Shown: one piece after another, positions 45,508 through 56,060 of the stretch
Position numbering within the stretch: position 1 is the stretch's first letter
Layout of the letters: every line of letters begins with the position of its first letter
DNA from: Hemibagrus wyckioides
Lineage: Eukaryota > Chordata > Actinopteri > Siluriformes > Bagridae
Direction of reading: 5' to 3'
NCBI RefSeq assembly: GCF_019097595.1
Contig: NC_080713.1
Location: 10,195,699 to 10,259,698, forward strand
DNA: 64,000 bases
Program-made: the position numbers and the translations under genes
The notes under the pieces: model-generated
What the model saw: the letters and a program-made list of their open reading frames with translations, nothing else
Told to the model about the DNA's origin: nothing
The model's database searches: none

Positions 45508-46192
45508 TTTTTTTTTTTTTGGTTTAATGGTTAGTTATCACTAATAACAGAGAGGAGTAATATTACAGAGATAGTTTAACTACAGTAGGTAAGATTAGCT
45601 CTCAGGGATCACAGTACTTTTTGTGGAAAATATAATATTCATTGTGATTACAAGCAATATAATAGGGTATTGAACTGTATTCCAAAGGCCTTTTGGTTAG
45701 TTGGTTAGTAATACAGTGCCCAATGTAACTGAAGCTCTTCATTTACCATCTTTAATAATAAATGGGGAAGATTTTATTAGGTGTAGCCTGCCAAATAAAT
45801 TAATAAGAACTTTATTGACCCAGGATAAATTTCCAAATCAAGCTAGTCGAAATAATTTGACTTAACCTTTTCCCAAAAGCGCTATTCAATTAAGAACCAT
45901 GTATCTTCCCATACCCCCCAAAGCCAAGGAAGTACACTTTAAAATTTTTAATGATATCTATCCATCTTTAGAGTTTCTTAGATATAGATTTAATATTGAT
46001 CAAAATAATTGTACCTTTTGTGATGTTGATATTGAAATGACTGTACATTTATTCTTTGACTGTTCATTTAGTAGAGCTTTTTGGTCTGATACATTTGAGT
46101 GGCTTAAAGCTTCAATCAAGCTGTCTTCTCAATTTTTTAAAAAGAATATAATTTTTGGTTTATTAATGGAAGATGTGCATACTGTCACGTCT

Positions 46193-46595
46193 CTGAGGGA
46201 ATCTGCACATCAAAGAGAACCCTCCCCCGAATTCTAATTAATCATGTGACTTACTTCCGGTTCCCACAGACATTTAAACAGCACGCACACTGGGTCCGAC
46301 GCGAAGTATCATCCCCATTGAGACACACTGAGCGTTTACTATCTGTTTAGCTTTCTGTGTTATTGACCTCTGCCTGCTCGACTTTGCCTTTGCCTAGCAT
46401 TTTTCTGTGATTCTGTGTATGACCTCGTCTGTTCGCCTTATTCTGCCTATTGGTTTTGTGTTTCAGTTTTGTTTGCTTCTCTAGTGCGCTTTTTCCAGTT
46501 CTGACTCGCGTTTTGTTTTTGACCTCAATTCTGTCTGCTGTTTGCCTAATAAACTGCACATGGATTCAACATCTAACACCTCTGGTATCTTTACA
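46193..46595 (+). repeat. Gypsy 2 5' LTR
   Basis: 403 bp, TG..CA ends. The AATAAA-type 'cctaataaactgcacatgg' at ~46546 is the polyadenylation region and is repeated at ~50678. It begins TGTCACG like the repeats at 11441 and 12300, but the rest is unrelated. Confidence 0.85.
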
Positions 46596-46809
46596 GGATA
46601 CTTCGCCACCTATGAATCCAGCGGAGTTACAGGCAATGATAGTGCATCAAGGTGGCATAATCCACGCCTTCCAAGACCAGGTGGAAGCGCTGGAAGCTTC
46701 CAACACGCAGCTACAACAACAGCTACAACAACAATAACAACAACAACAAGAAGCCCAGGTACAAGTTACCACTCCTCCTGTTCTCCCATCGCACGCTGTT
46801 TCTCCTCAA

Positions 46810-47400
46810 ATGGCGCTACCAGAAAAACTTGACGGCTCAGCTGATTGCTGCTGCGGATTTCTCCGGCAGTGGGGGAATTTTTTTTCCCAACCCGAACTTT
46901 ACCACGACGATCAAACCAAGTGTGCGTTTATGATGTCACTCCTCATGGGGAGAGCACTGGACTGGGCTTCAGCTGTATGGGATTCAGATCCCCAGATACA
47001 AACGTCTGCTGAATATTTCGAAGGACAGATTCGTGACGTGTTTGAATACCCAGCAGGGGGCAAAGATATTTCCGTTCTGCTGTTGGAATTACGCCAGTGT
47101 TCTGATCGTGCTGTGGACTATGCTATCAGGTTTCGCACTTTAGCAGCTCAGTCTGGGTGGAATGACGCCGCGCTGCTAGCTGTGTTTAGAGAGGGACTAA
47201 ACCCGGCATTGCAGGCGGAAATGGCCTGTCGGGACATGAACACCACACTGTCCCTTTACATCAGGACAGCTATTCACCTAGACAAACTGCGACGCCAGCA
47301 TCACGTGTCCTCGATCCCATGTCACCCACCACGACATGGCACAGTGTTTCCACCTCCTAGGGAGGAAGTCTGTGAGCCTATGCAACTAGGACTTTCTTGA
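46810..47400 (+). pseudogene. Gypsy 2 gag
   Basis: Structural protein forming the intracellular particle. The 196-codon frame carries a retrotransposon-gag pattern: [20 protein letters not shown], then [20 protein letters not shown] (~46930-46990), [18 protein letters not shown] and [14 protein letters not shown], ending in [17 protein letters not shown] at 47398-47400 separates it from the in-frame continuation with a zinc knuckle (YYCGQPGHQVYCC, ~47446-47486) whose first Cys appears replaced by Ser. Relative to typical family members a start further upstream (near 46611) is likely. The TAA near 46735 would cut it off. Confidence 0.75.
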
Positions 47401-47569
47401 GTGTCCGAACAAGAGCGCCAATGCCGCACCAACATGAGATTGTCCTATTACTGTGGTCAACCAGGTCACCAAGTATACTGCTGCCCAGAGAAGCCCTCTA
47501 CGTCTCAGTTGGTTGAAGCTAAGTTGTCGTTCCAAAATTTCCCTGCCCACTTTACTACACCTCTCTCAC

Positions 47570-50343
47570 CAAACCTCTCCTGTTTCAGCACTAATTGATC
47601 CTGGGCGGCCGTCAACATCATAGATCATGGACCGGTTCAGAAGTTGCACATCTCCACCATCCCTTGCACACCCTCGCTACAAGTGATGGCCATTGATGAT
47701 GAACCCATCAGAGAGGGATATCTGTACAGCTACACTACACCGCTAACTCTTCAGATCGGGTTGTTTCACCAAGAAAAACTGACTTTTTATATTACCTCCT
47801 CACCTGCTAACCCCATCATCCTGGGACTGCCGTGGTTACAGCAACACAAGCCATTAATTTCCTGGAGAGAGGGGGAGCTGGTTCACTGGTCACAACACTG
47901 CGTCCACACCTGTTTTCACCACGCCAAACCAATACCCTGCCTAGCTAAGTCAGTTGAAGAGCCTGCCCGTGATGCTTCAGTCAAATTGCCCGAGGAGTAT
48001 TAATATCTACGAGAAGTGGGTAGCAAGGAAAAGGCTGCTTGTATCTCTCCACATCACCCTTGGGACTACACCATAGAGCTTCTGCCGAACGCCATGCCCC
48101 CCCAAAATCCGTATTTACCCCCTTTCGTTACCTGAGAGCCGAGTCATGGAGGAATACATCGAAGAGGCTCTGGCCGCAGGATTTATACGCCCATCAATCT
48201 CACCTGCCGCAGCGGGGTTCTTCTTCGTGGAAAAAAAGGACAGGGGATTGCATCCATGTATCGATTACAGAGGTATGTACATAGTTCGCTATCCCTATCC
48301 TCTTCCCCTAGTGCCCGCAGTGCTAGAACAAAGATCTTTTCCAAACTGGATTTACGAAGATACAATCTGGTCAGAATGCGGGAGGGAGATGAATGGAAGA
48401 CAGCCTTCCATACATCCCGTGGACATTATGAGAATCTAGTCATAATCTACAGACTCACCAATGCTCCTGCAGTTTTTCAGTTCCTAGTCAATGAACTGTT
48501 CAAGGACATTCTGAACCTGTATGTCATAGCGTATATTGATGATATTCTTGTTTACTCTGCCACACTTGAGGATCACGTGAGACATGTACGCACTGTTCTT
48601 ACCTGCCTGCTATAGAATCATCTATACGTGAAACTAGAAAAGTGTGAATTCCACCGTACCACCCTGACATTTTTAGGATACGTACTTTCCCCAGAGGGTG
48701 TGGAGATGGACCAGTCTAAAGTTCAGGCGGTCACCAACTGGCTGGAGCTGACCATCATTAAGGAGTTACAGCATTTCCTGGGTTTTGCTAACTTCTATCG
48801 ATGTTTCATCTGGAACTACAGCACGATTGCTGGGCCCCTAACCTCCCTGTTGAAGGGGAAACCTAAGAAACTGCCTTGGTCTGAATCAGCTTGAGAAGCG
48901 TTCACTAAGCTTAAGAGTAGTTTCACCACGGCACCCATCTTACGTCACCCAGATCCTGAAACACCCTTCATTGTTGAAGTAGACACCTCCAGCTGCAAGA
49001 TTGGGGCTGTCCTGTCTCAATGCCACCCTGACTCTGGGAAAATGCATCTGTGTGCTTACTACTCCAGAAAACCATGACATGGGTAACCGCAAACTACTAT
49101 CCATAAAGGCAGCCTTGGAGGAGTGGCATCACTGGCTCGAGGGGGCACAACACCCGTTTCTGGTTCTCACTGATTACTGTAACCTTGAATACCTATGCGG
49201 AGCCAAACGCCTCAACCCACGCCAGGCTCGCTGGGCCCTTTTCTTCACTAGATTCAACTTCTCTGTCATATACCAACCTAGGTCCAAGAATGGCAAGGCC
49301 TATGCCCTCTCTCGTAAGCAGGAGTCCAAGAGCCACCCACTCAGTCCTAACCCCATCCTCACACCCTCTATCATCTTAGCATCCATCCTGTGGAACCTAA
49401 TGAACAAGATCCAGCAAGCCCATGCGGAAGAAGCCCCTCCTGCCTCTTGCCCACCCTCCAAGCTTTATGTTCCCACTTTGCTCCGTCCACGTGTTTTGCA
49501 ATGGATTCATGATTCTCTCGGTAGTGGCCACCCAGGGATTAGCCAGACCACTCAGCTGGTTGTACGCCGATTCTGGTGGCCATCGATATATCCCAACATC
49601 ATGGATTACGTCAGGTCCTGCTCTGTCTGTGCTTAATCAAGCACCAGCCGTTAATTCCCAGAAGGGCTCCTTGAACCGTTACCTATCCCACATCGCCCCT
49701 GGACTTTCTGACTGACCTCCCAGACTCCCAAGGTTTTACCACGGTTCTGGTAATTATCGACCATTTTTCTAAAGTCTGTAAACTTGTCCCTCTCAATGGA
49801 TTACCTACCGCCTGGGAAACAGCCACCACGTTGTTTCAGCAAGTTTTTCACCATTATGGATTACCTAAAGACATTGTATCTGACCAGGGTGCTCAGTTCA
49901 TGTCTAGAGTTTGGTGGGCATTCTGTTCTCAGTTGGGAATTAATGTGAGCTTGAATTCAGGATATCACCCGCAGTCCAACAGTCAAGCTGAACGGCTCAA
50001 CCAGGAAATCGGGTGGTTTCTTCGCTCCTACTGCAGCCGCGAACAACATCGTTGGAGCGAATACCTCCCCTGGGCCAAGTACGCCCAGAACTCCCTCACA
50101 CACTCTTCTATGGGTCTCATGCCATTCCAGTGGGTCCTGGACTACCAGCCTCCCCTTTTTCTGTGGTCAGGTGAGCCCTCAGACATTCCTGCAGTGGATG
50201 AGTGGCCAAGGTGTAGTCAGGAAGTGTGGGAACAAACTCACGTCCGATTACAAAGGGCCATTCAGCACCAAAAACTGCATGCAGATCGGCACAGACTAAC
50301 TACGAGGTGGGACAACAGATCTGGCTATCGACCCGCAATCTGA
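47570..50343 (+). pseudogene. Gypsy 2 pol (PR-RT-RH-IN) remnant
   Basis: Protease region: LIDPG-like start (~47590) and NPIILGLPWLQQHKPLISW (47811-47866). [22 protein letters not shown] and HPCIDYRGM (48161-48280), then [16 protein letters not shown] with the YIDD catalytic box (48529-48575), and [20 protein letters not shown] (48631-48690). RNase H/tether: [20 protein letters not shown] (~49183-49240). Integrase: [19 protein letters not shown] with C-x2-C-type end SCSVCA (49530-49636), [12 protein letters not shown] (~49760), [14 protein letters not shown] (49879-49920) and [19 protein letters not shown] (49963-50020). Integrase D-D-E residues remain, but at least six stops or frameshifts disable the polyprotein. 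Confidence 0.85.
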
Positions 50344-50552
50344 GACTATAGTTACCATGCCACGAGCTAAGCTCTAGGTTCATCGGCTCCTTCATAATTG
50401 ACAGCCGAGTAAACACAGTTTTGTACCACCTCAAACTTCCCCCGATGTATCGCATCTCCCCCACCTTCCTTGTCTCACTTCTCAAGCCCGCCTGTACGCC
50501 CAGATCACGCCATTCAGCCCCATGTGAACCGCCACCTTCTATCGACATTGAT

Positions 50553-50726
50553 GGGTCACGCATGTTCGCCTGATTCTGCCTATTAGTTTTGTGTTTCGGT
50601 TTTGTTTCTCTAGTGCGCTTTTTCCAGTTCTGACCCGCATTTTGTTTTTGACCTCGATTCTGTCTGCTGTTTGCCTAATAAACCGCACATGGATTCTACA
50701 TCTAATGCTTCTGGAGTGTCTTTACA
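50553..50726 (+). repeat. Gypsy 2 3' LTR (internally deleted)
   Basis: From 'tcacgcatgttcgcctgattctgcc' it matches 46425-46595 with a few substitutions and small indels. The first few bases match the LTR start, so ~230 bp of U3 were lost. Confidence 0.8.
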
Positions 50727-51033
50727 CATACTCAATTTGTACTGAATATTATTTTGATTCATAAATGTAAGTGCTTTAAAACAAAGCCATTGTATTCTGT
50801 TTTTCAAAAGGAATTTTGGATCTACTGTAAATCTGTAAAATTTTTATAATGAAAACTGGAAGAAAACTGTTTAGTTTATTGCAGAAATTTAAACTATTAG
50901 TTGACCCTACTGTGTAATTCTTTTTCTTTTTTTTCTTAGTTTATTTTCATTTTCATTGGTGCCCGGTTCTTAAGGATCTTCTTATGATCTTGTATTGCCT
51001 TATTGTATTTGTGTTTTTTGCAATAAAAAAAAA

Positions 51034-51275
51034 GATTAGCTCTCAGGGCACCAGTGGTGGGGTGCATGCGCACAAATCAATTCATCTTCCCTCAGATTAT
51101 AATGCCTGTGACCTTGATGTATTTTTGACAGCCGTTTCACACATCACAATTTGTGGGCCTAATTTCGTATGTCGTGCGTGTACCTGTAATGCTATGAATA
51201 GTGTTGATTCTGTAAACTGTCATAGTCATACATTTTGAAGTTGTACTCTAACAAACACACAAAATCTTGTATCTG
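51034..51275 (-). repeat. Right arm of the inverted-repeat element
   Basis: Inverted partner of 45301-45507. Its inner end supplied the L1 target site. Its outer end 'gtatctg' abuts antisense L2 sequence. Confidence 0.7.
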
Positions 51276-51284
51276 TAAGCCGTC

Positions 51285-52525
51285 TCATCGTTACCTCTGA
51301 TCAGGCCTATCACCGTGCTGTCATCTGCAAATTTGATAATGCTGTTAGAGGAATGTACAGGTATGAAGTCATGGATGAAGAGGGAGTATAGGTGAGGGGA
51401 CAATACACATCCTTGGGAAACTCCAGTGTTGAGGATGAGACTGGAGGATGTTAGAGAGTTGGTGTAGGTGTTAATGTTGGTTGTTAATGTTAATGTTAAT
51501 GTTGTTAATGTTGAGCAGCGTCAGCCATATCTAGCCAGACTTTAACGGTCCTGACTGTGGGTTTCACACGTTTGATGACTGGTGAGTACTTGGGCAGCAG
51601 AAATAATGAAAGCTGGTCAGATTGTCCAAGGTGCACTCTCTGTAGATTGTTAATAGCAGCACTAAGTTCTTTCATGGCAACATTAGCCCTTGCATCCAGG
51701 GGGACATACACTACCAGTCAAAAGTTTGGACACACCTTTTAATTCAGTGTTTTTTGTTTAGGGATTTATTTTCTACATTCTAGAACAATACTGGAGATTT
51801 CAAAATTATGAAATAACACACATGGATTTAAGTAATCCATATGTAATGACAACAAAAAACAGTCAGTTGTTATTGTAATACACGAAGGTCAGGTGTTCTG
51901 GAATAGTTCTTGCAAGAACAGTATTGTCAAGTGCATTTGCAAAACCCAACAAGCACCATGATGAAACTGGCTCACATGAAGACCATCCCAGTAAAGCAAG
52001 ACCAAAACTTACCTCTGCTGCAGAGGAGAAGTTCATTTAGAGTTGCCAGCCTCAGAAATCACCAATTAACAGCATGTCAGATTAGAGCCGTTATGAAGGC
52101 TTTACAGAGGATAAGTAGCACACATATCTCAATATCAACTGTTCAAAGGACATTATTGTGCATTTCAGCCACCTTCAGCATTGTTTTACAATGTAGAAAG
52201 AAATAAACATCAGGAAAGACCATGGAATTAGAAGGCGTGTCCAAACTTTTGACTGGTAGTGTACACTGCTATCAATGCATGTGAATTCGTGAGGTATATA
52301 AAAGGGTCTGCACTTAATAATCAGGTATTCAAGATCAGCAGAGCAACAGGAACAAACGTTGATAAAGATAGTGCACCATGTTTTGTTTACATTGATACAT
52401 AAGCCCCCACCTCTGTTTTTACCTGTGGCTGCAGCTTCTCTTTCAGCCCTGAAAATAGCGCACCCCTGAAGCTCAAGCACGCTGTTCGGAATGTTGTTGT
52501 TAAGCCAAGTTTCCGAGAAAACCAT
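51285..52525 (-). pseudogene. L2-type endonuclease/RT remnant
   Basis: Minus-strand pieces: MVFSETWLNNNIPNSVLELQ, RGGGLCINVNKTWC and LEYLIIKCRPFYIPHEFTC (52275-52525). After the Tc1 MITE come MYVPLDARANVAMKELSAAI and LPKYSPVIKRVKPTVRTVKV (51505-51711), then SNSIIKFADDSTVIGLIRGN (51288-51347), containing the FADD catalytic pair, running into NDETAYR at the border. A large deletion removed the sequence between the endonuclease and the FADD block. One extra base near 52285 shifts the frame. It is inactive. Confidence 0.8.
51709..52261 (+). mobile_element. Tc1-derived MITE, copy 1
   Basis: 553 bp, ends CACTACCAGTCAAAAGTTTG and its inverse, flanked by TA (51707-51708, 52262-52263). It is inserted in the L2 endonuclease region. 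It holds only the N-terminal transposase part (FRVASLRNHQLTACQIRAVM, then HISISTVQRTLL, 52030-52165) joined directly to the right end, so it needs a transposase from elsewhere. Confidence 0.92.
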
Positions 52526-52924
52526 TAAGTACCATTCATAATCTGTCTTTGTGTAAGTGTAACTGGAGCTTGTCCAGTTTGTTCGTCAGGGACCGAACAT
52601 TAGCTTGGATCGTAGCCCTCCTCGTTTTCATTGTCCTTATTTATGGTCTCTGCACTGGCGCTGGACTCTACTGATCAGTACAAGAGGCAAGATGTGTGGT
52701 TGCTTCCTCACAAGCTCCAGCAGTAGCTGGTCAAAGTTGAAAATGTAGTTCAAAACAGTGTTTATGTACGCATAATTGATGTTAAGTAACGAGTAACTGT
52801 CATATGTTAAAATTGCACAACTAAAATGAAAAAACATACAGGTGATTAGTAGGTAAATAACCACTAATACAGTAACTCTGGAGACTCTGAGCCTAACAAT
52901 GTATACGCGCCGCCATCATGGTAT

Positions 52925-53545
52925 TTTAGGGTGCCAGGTGACCCGAGAGCAGCAAGACGCTAACACTACTCTCAGACCACTTAACAGCGTGGCAACTTCT
53001 GCCAGGTGTGTCACAATGGGTTCTGGACACTGTAGAAAAAGGCTCCTTTGTTCCTCCGGGTGGAACTTTGCTTCTGAGGAAAGGGGCAATAAGAGCACGT
53101 TTCCCTCACAGATCAAGACTCCAGGTTTTACAGCCGGTATTTCTTGGTTCCTGAAAAGGACCTAATGGATGCCTATTTTTTATAGGCATCTTGCCAGAGC
53201 ACAAGACATGCTTTACGGGGTAAAGCATACCAGTACCATTTTTTTCCCTTTTCCCTATTGCTGCACACGTTCACAAAGTGCATGAAAGCTGCCCTGGCAC
53301 CATTGCATCTCAAGGGCATCCATGTACTCAATTACCTAAATGATTGGTGCATCCTGGCTCATTCGAGGGACATGGCAGCCAGGAATTGAGATGGCCCCTG
53401 TCACTCATGGCACATAAATTGCCTTGAGTTGAGTTCTAATGCTGAAGCACACTCCAACAGCTCAGGGGATACTATACATTGGTGTGCAATGACAACACTG
53501 CAGCTGTCTCTTACATCAACCATCAGGTTGGTCTGCATATTATGT
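52925..53545 (+). pseudogene. DIRS-type reverse transcriptase fragment
   Basis: + strand blocks in order, over shifting frames: WQLLPGVSQWVLDTVEKGSF (52991-53050), DQDSRFYSRYFLVPEKDL (53112-53165) running into MDAYF, GKAYQYHFFPFSLL (~53218-53260), then TFTKCMKAALAPLHLKGIHV and LNYLNDWCILAHSRDMAARN (53270-53390). LNDW replaces the expected LDDW catalytic pair, so one catalytic Asp is lost. DNTAAVSYINHQ (53491-53530) is the RNase H block. Related to but not contiguous with the fragment at 14845-16112. Stops and frameshifts make it dead. Confidence 0.75.
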
Positions 53546-54094
53546 AATGATCTAGAATATTATTTTACAGTGAAGCAGCCCCATATCATTATGCTCCCAC
53601 CTCTATACTTCACTGCAGATATGGTATTCGTCATATACATATACAACATGAACAGCTGAAATAAGGCCTATACCAAGTGTAGCCAGGTGTACTAGGAAGA
53701 ATACACCAGAAGCAAATAAGAAGCTTTTCTTAACTAGGGTTTTATTCTGACTGCTCAATTCAAATTGTTCATGCCAGTTGTTCTTTTAGACCAGGGGTCT
53801 TCAACTAAAATTGCTTGAGGTCCAGTAAAGGAACCCTCCTTGCCAGCTGAGGTCCGGACAATTATATACCTTAAAACATGAGCTGATGTTTTTTGCCAGA
53901 CTAAACAAATGAGTATAAACAACATTTATATTGGACACAATATAATAGATAAAAGAAAAAGTGATTTTTTTTTTTGCTGAACTGGGATTAACAATCATAA
54001 TTAATGATGCAAACCTCACTGGTTCAAACAAAACAAAACAAAAAACAGAAATCTCATATCACATTTTATATTTACATGTATTGTCTCACATATA

Positions 54095-54646
54095 CACTAC
54101 CAGTCAAAAGTTTGGACACACCTTCTAATTCCATGGTCTTTCCTGATGTTTATTTCTTTCTACATTGTAAAATAATGCTGAAGTCAGCCGAAATACACAA
54201 TAATGTCCTTTGAACAGTTGATATTGAGATATGTCTGCTACTTATACTCTGTATAGCCTTCATAACGGCTTTAGTCTGAGGCTTTAATCTGCTGTTAATT
54301 GGTGATTTCTGAGGCTGGCAACTCTAAATGAACTTCTCCTCTGCAGCAGAGGTAAGTTTTGGTCTTGCTTTACTGGGATGGTCTTCATGTGAGCCAGTTT
54401 CATCATGTTGCTTGATGGGTTTTGCAAATGCACTTGACAATACTGTTCTTGCAAGAACTATTCCAGAACACCTGACCTTCGTCTTAAAATAACAACTGAC
54501 TGTTTTTTGTTGTCATTACAAATGGATTACTTAAGTCTATGTGTGTTATTTCATAGTTTTGAAATATCCAGTATTGTTCTAGAATGTAGAAAATAAATCC
54601 CTAAACATTGAATTAAAAGGTGTGTCCAAACTTTTGACTGGTAGTG
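54095..54646 (-). mobile_element. Tc1-derived MITE, copy 2
   Basis: 552 bp, TA-flanked (54093-54094, 54647-54648). Its reverse complement matches 51709-52261 almost end to end, including the same internal deletion junction, so both derive from one shortened source copy. Confidence 0.92.
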
Positions 54647-54707
54647 TATATAAATATATATCACATTACATTCATGTTAATTTGCATACGTTTTCTGATT
54701 GAGAACT

Positions 54708-54971
54708 TCAGTGGGAGAAATTCGCTCTGGTCTTTCCAGCTATCACCTTGAATCTTGGGAGGAATGGAGTCAGTGCAATCCTCAAACTGGAATGTAAATG
54801 TTCATTGATCATTCTTGACCTATATTTACTTTTGATATTGTGTTGAGAATGCTGACTCACAGTTATATGTTGGACCAAACGTGCTGAAGGTGTGTAGTGA
54901 CACTTTCCTAAGTCCAGGAAAAACAGAGAATGCCATTGTTTTTCACTCACTGAAAGTTCATCTGTTTTCAC
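54708..54971 (-). pseudogene. hAT transposase C-terminal fragment
   Basis: An 87-codon minus-strand frame ends in KYRSRMINEHLHSSLRIALT and PFLPRFKVIAGKTR. This resembles the last conserved block of hAT transposases ('..YRSRLTDEHL..LRIA'), which forms part of the dimerisation/C-terminal domain. No BED finger or catalytic core remains. Confidence 0.6.
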
Positions 54972-55215
54972 ACTGCTCTATACTCTATTTAAAGCACGCA
55001 TAACTGCGTGTCTGAATGCAGTAACGGTGAGCATAGTAACTGTAGTAGCAACCTGTGGTGCCGTAGGACCCAAACGTCTCTACGGATGTGCCTGATATAA
55101 ATTTTATTTTATTAGAAAATAGCATTTGACGTATATTTATTTAATTATGTGCAAAAGATTTGCGGTCTGGATGGACACATCTCGCGGTCTGGATTCAGTG
55201 TTCACTGTTTTAGAC

Positions 55216-55667
55216 TTTTAGTTGCGTAACATAGTTGTGTATATTAAAAACATTTGAATAATCTTCACCAAGAAGGACAATATTACAACATGGTAAATTA
55301 TATTGCTGCTGGCACTACAGCATGAAACTCTCTTATGCAGTGAAAACAGCTTCTCTGATTGCACACACCCATCCAAACCCCCGCAAACTGTATCATGAGA
55401 AGAGAAGGGAAATCTCTTAAATGGGTCACAAATATTTTAATACATATTACAAACAATGCCTATTCCTACAACCTCTCCACACAAATGTAAATATTAATTT
55501 ATTATTGTTCTCTTTTTTTATTTCATCCAAAAGAGTTTGGAAGACTTTGGAATACTGGAGTGTAGAAATGAAGATGACTGTGGTGCTGCCTATTGCTATC
55601 TGTATAGCTGTGTTGTTTATGCTTGAATTTCGTTCATCCTGCAACAATTTAAATGACTGCAGGCTTC
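55216..55667. other. No gene recognised
   Basis: The + frame at 55421-55699 and its antisense counterpart have no motif I know. Confidence 0.35.
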
Positions 55668-56060
55668 TCACCTACCTTCCTTCCTTATTATTTGTCTGAG
55701 AGGGAAATCTTTCATGGTGGTGTAGACAATAAGATTTGGATCCATGAACCTTCCCAATGCATACAGGATTATTGCACCAATTGAACTGACAGGGATGTTA
55801 AAAACTATGCTATTGATCTGTAGCTTTTTTCCATTTGTGTGTAGTTTAATAACATTGTGTCTGAGAACTTTAGGACATGGGTTTACCTTCACCTCTTCAA
55901 CTCTCTGGTCATCATCATCATCCAAAGGAACATTAGGTAGAGGCTCTGACAACTTTCCCTCTTTTTCTGAATGAAACATCTCAGGCAAAGGCAAGTTTGA
56001 AGACCAACTGCCCTTGTTTCCCTGTAACTTCACCAGAGGTACATAAAATAGGGCCAACAT
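55668..56060 (-). pseudogene. Unrecognised protein-like remnant
   Basis: A 130-codon minus frame with non-random composition: an acidic DDDDD run, a hydrophobic SIGAIILYALGRF segment and a basic end. Upstream on the minus strand (to ~56380) further open pieces (e.g. DAEDEVNSETTLRKPKTKS, ILPKPFVAADKDS) read in different frames broken by stops, as if an older, longer coding region had decayed. I cannot name a family. It could be a gene fragment, an old element's accessory gene or chance. Confidence 0.3.

Larger units (their letters stand above)
46193..50726 (+). mobile_element. Ty3/Gypsy element 2
   Basis: Flanked by CATAC (46188-46192 and 50727-50731), a 5-bp TSD. The 5' LTR is 46193-46595 (TGTCACGT..TTTACA). 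The 3' LTR at ~50553-50726 retains only its right part after an internal deletion of ~230 bp. The internal region holds gag, protease, RT, RNase H and integrase in Ty3/Gypsy order, with no envelope-like gene. Total 4.5 kb. It inserted into the L1 copy. Confidence 0.92.
45720..50849 (+). pseudogene. L1 ORF2 C-terminus, interrupted
   Basis: Before the Gypsy insert: PNKLIRTLLTQDKFPNQ (~45790-45850), YLPIPPKAKEVHFKIFNDIY (45902-45961) and the C-terminal Cys/His motif NNCTFCDVDIEMTVHLFFDC (46001-46064), then KKNIIFGLLMEDVH ending at 46190. After Gypsy 2 and its 5-bp duplication the same protein continues with FVLNIILIHKCKCFKTKP and KEFWIYCKSVKFL to TAA at 50847-50849. Only the last ~230 codons of ORF2 were ever present. 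One frame change at ~45860 and the insertion make it non-functional. Confidence 0.8.
45608..51033 (+). mobile_element. 5'-truncated L1-type LINE, split by Gypsy 2
   Basis: GATTAGCTCTCAGGG lies directly before (45593-45607) and after (51034-51048), a 15-bp TSD. The 3' end is an A-rich tail (AATAAAAAAAAA, ~51022-51033). Without the nested Gypsy element it is about 0.88 kb. It inserted at the inner edge of the right arm of the inverted-repeat element. Confidence 0.85.
51276..52920 (-). mobile_element. L2-type LINE, antisense, split by Tc1 MITE
   Basis: Reading the minus strand from 52920: a 'ccatgatggcggcgcg' 5' leader, VRSLTNKLDKLQLHLHKD (~52550-52610), endonuclease sequence, then after the Tc1 MITE further endonuclease sequence, and RT at 51280-51435. 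Internal deletions removed most of RT. A (TTAATG)n run lies at ~51470-51515. Confidence 0.8.
53792..55207 (-). mobile_element. hAT-type DNA transposon, split by Tc1 MITE
   Basis: TTTTAGAC directly precedes (53784-53791) and follows (55208-55215): an exact 8-bp TSD as for hAT. The left end is CAGGGGTCTTCAAC, the right end a diverged inverse (..GTTCACTG). Subterminal 'gcggtctggat' repeats occur at 55162-55195. It contains a short C-terminal transposase piece and the MITE at 54095-54646. Confidence 0.8.

Noticed and set aside
46193..50726. Endogenous retrovirus
   Set aside because: No envelope-like frame. The RT-RH-IN motifs and 5-bp TSD fit a Ty3/Gypsy retrotransposon.
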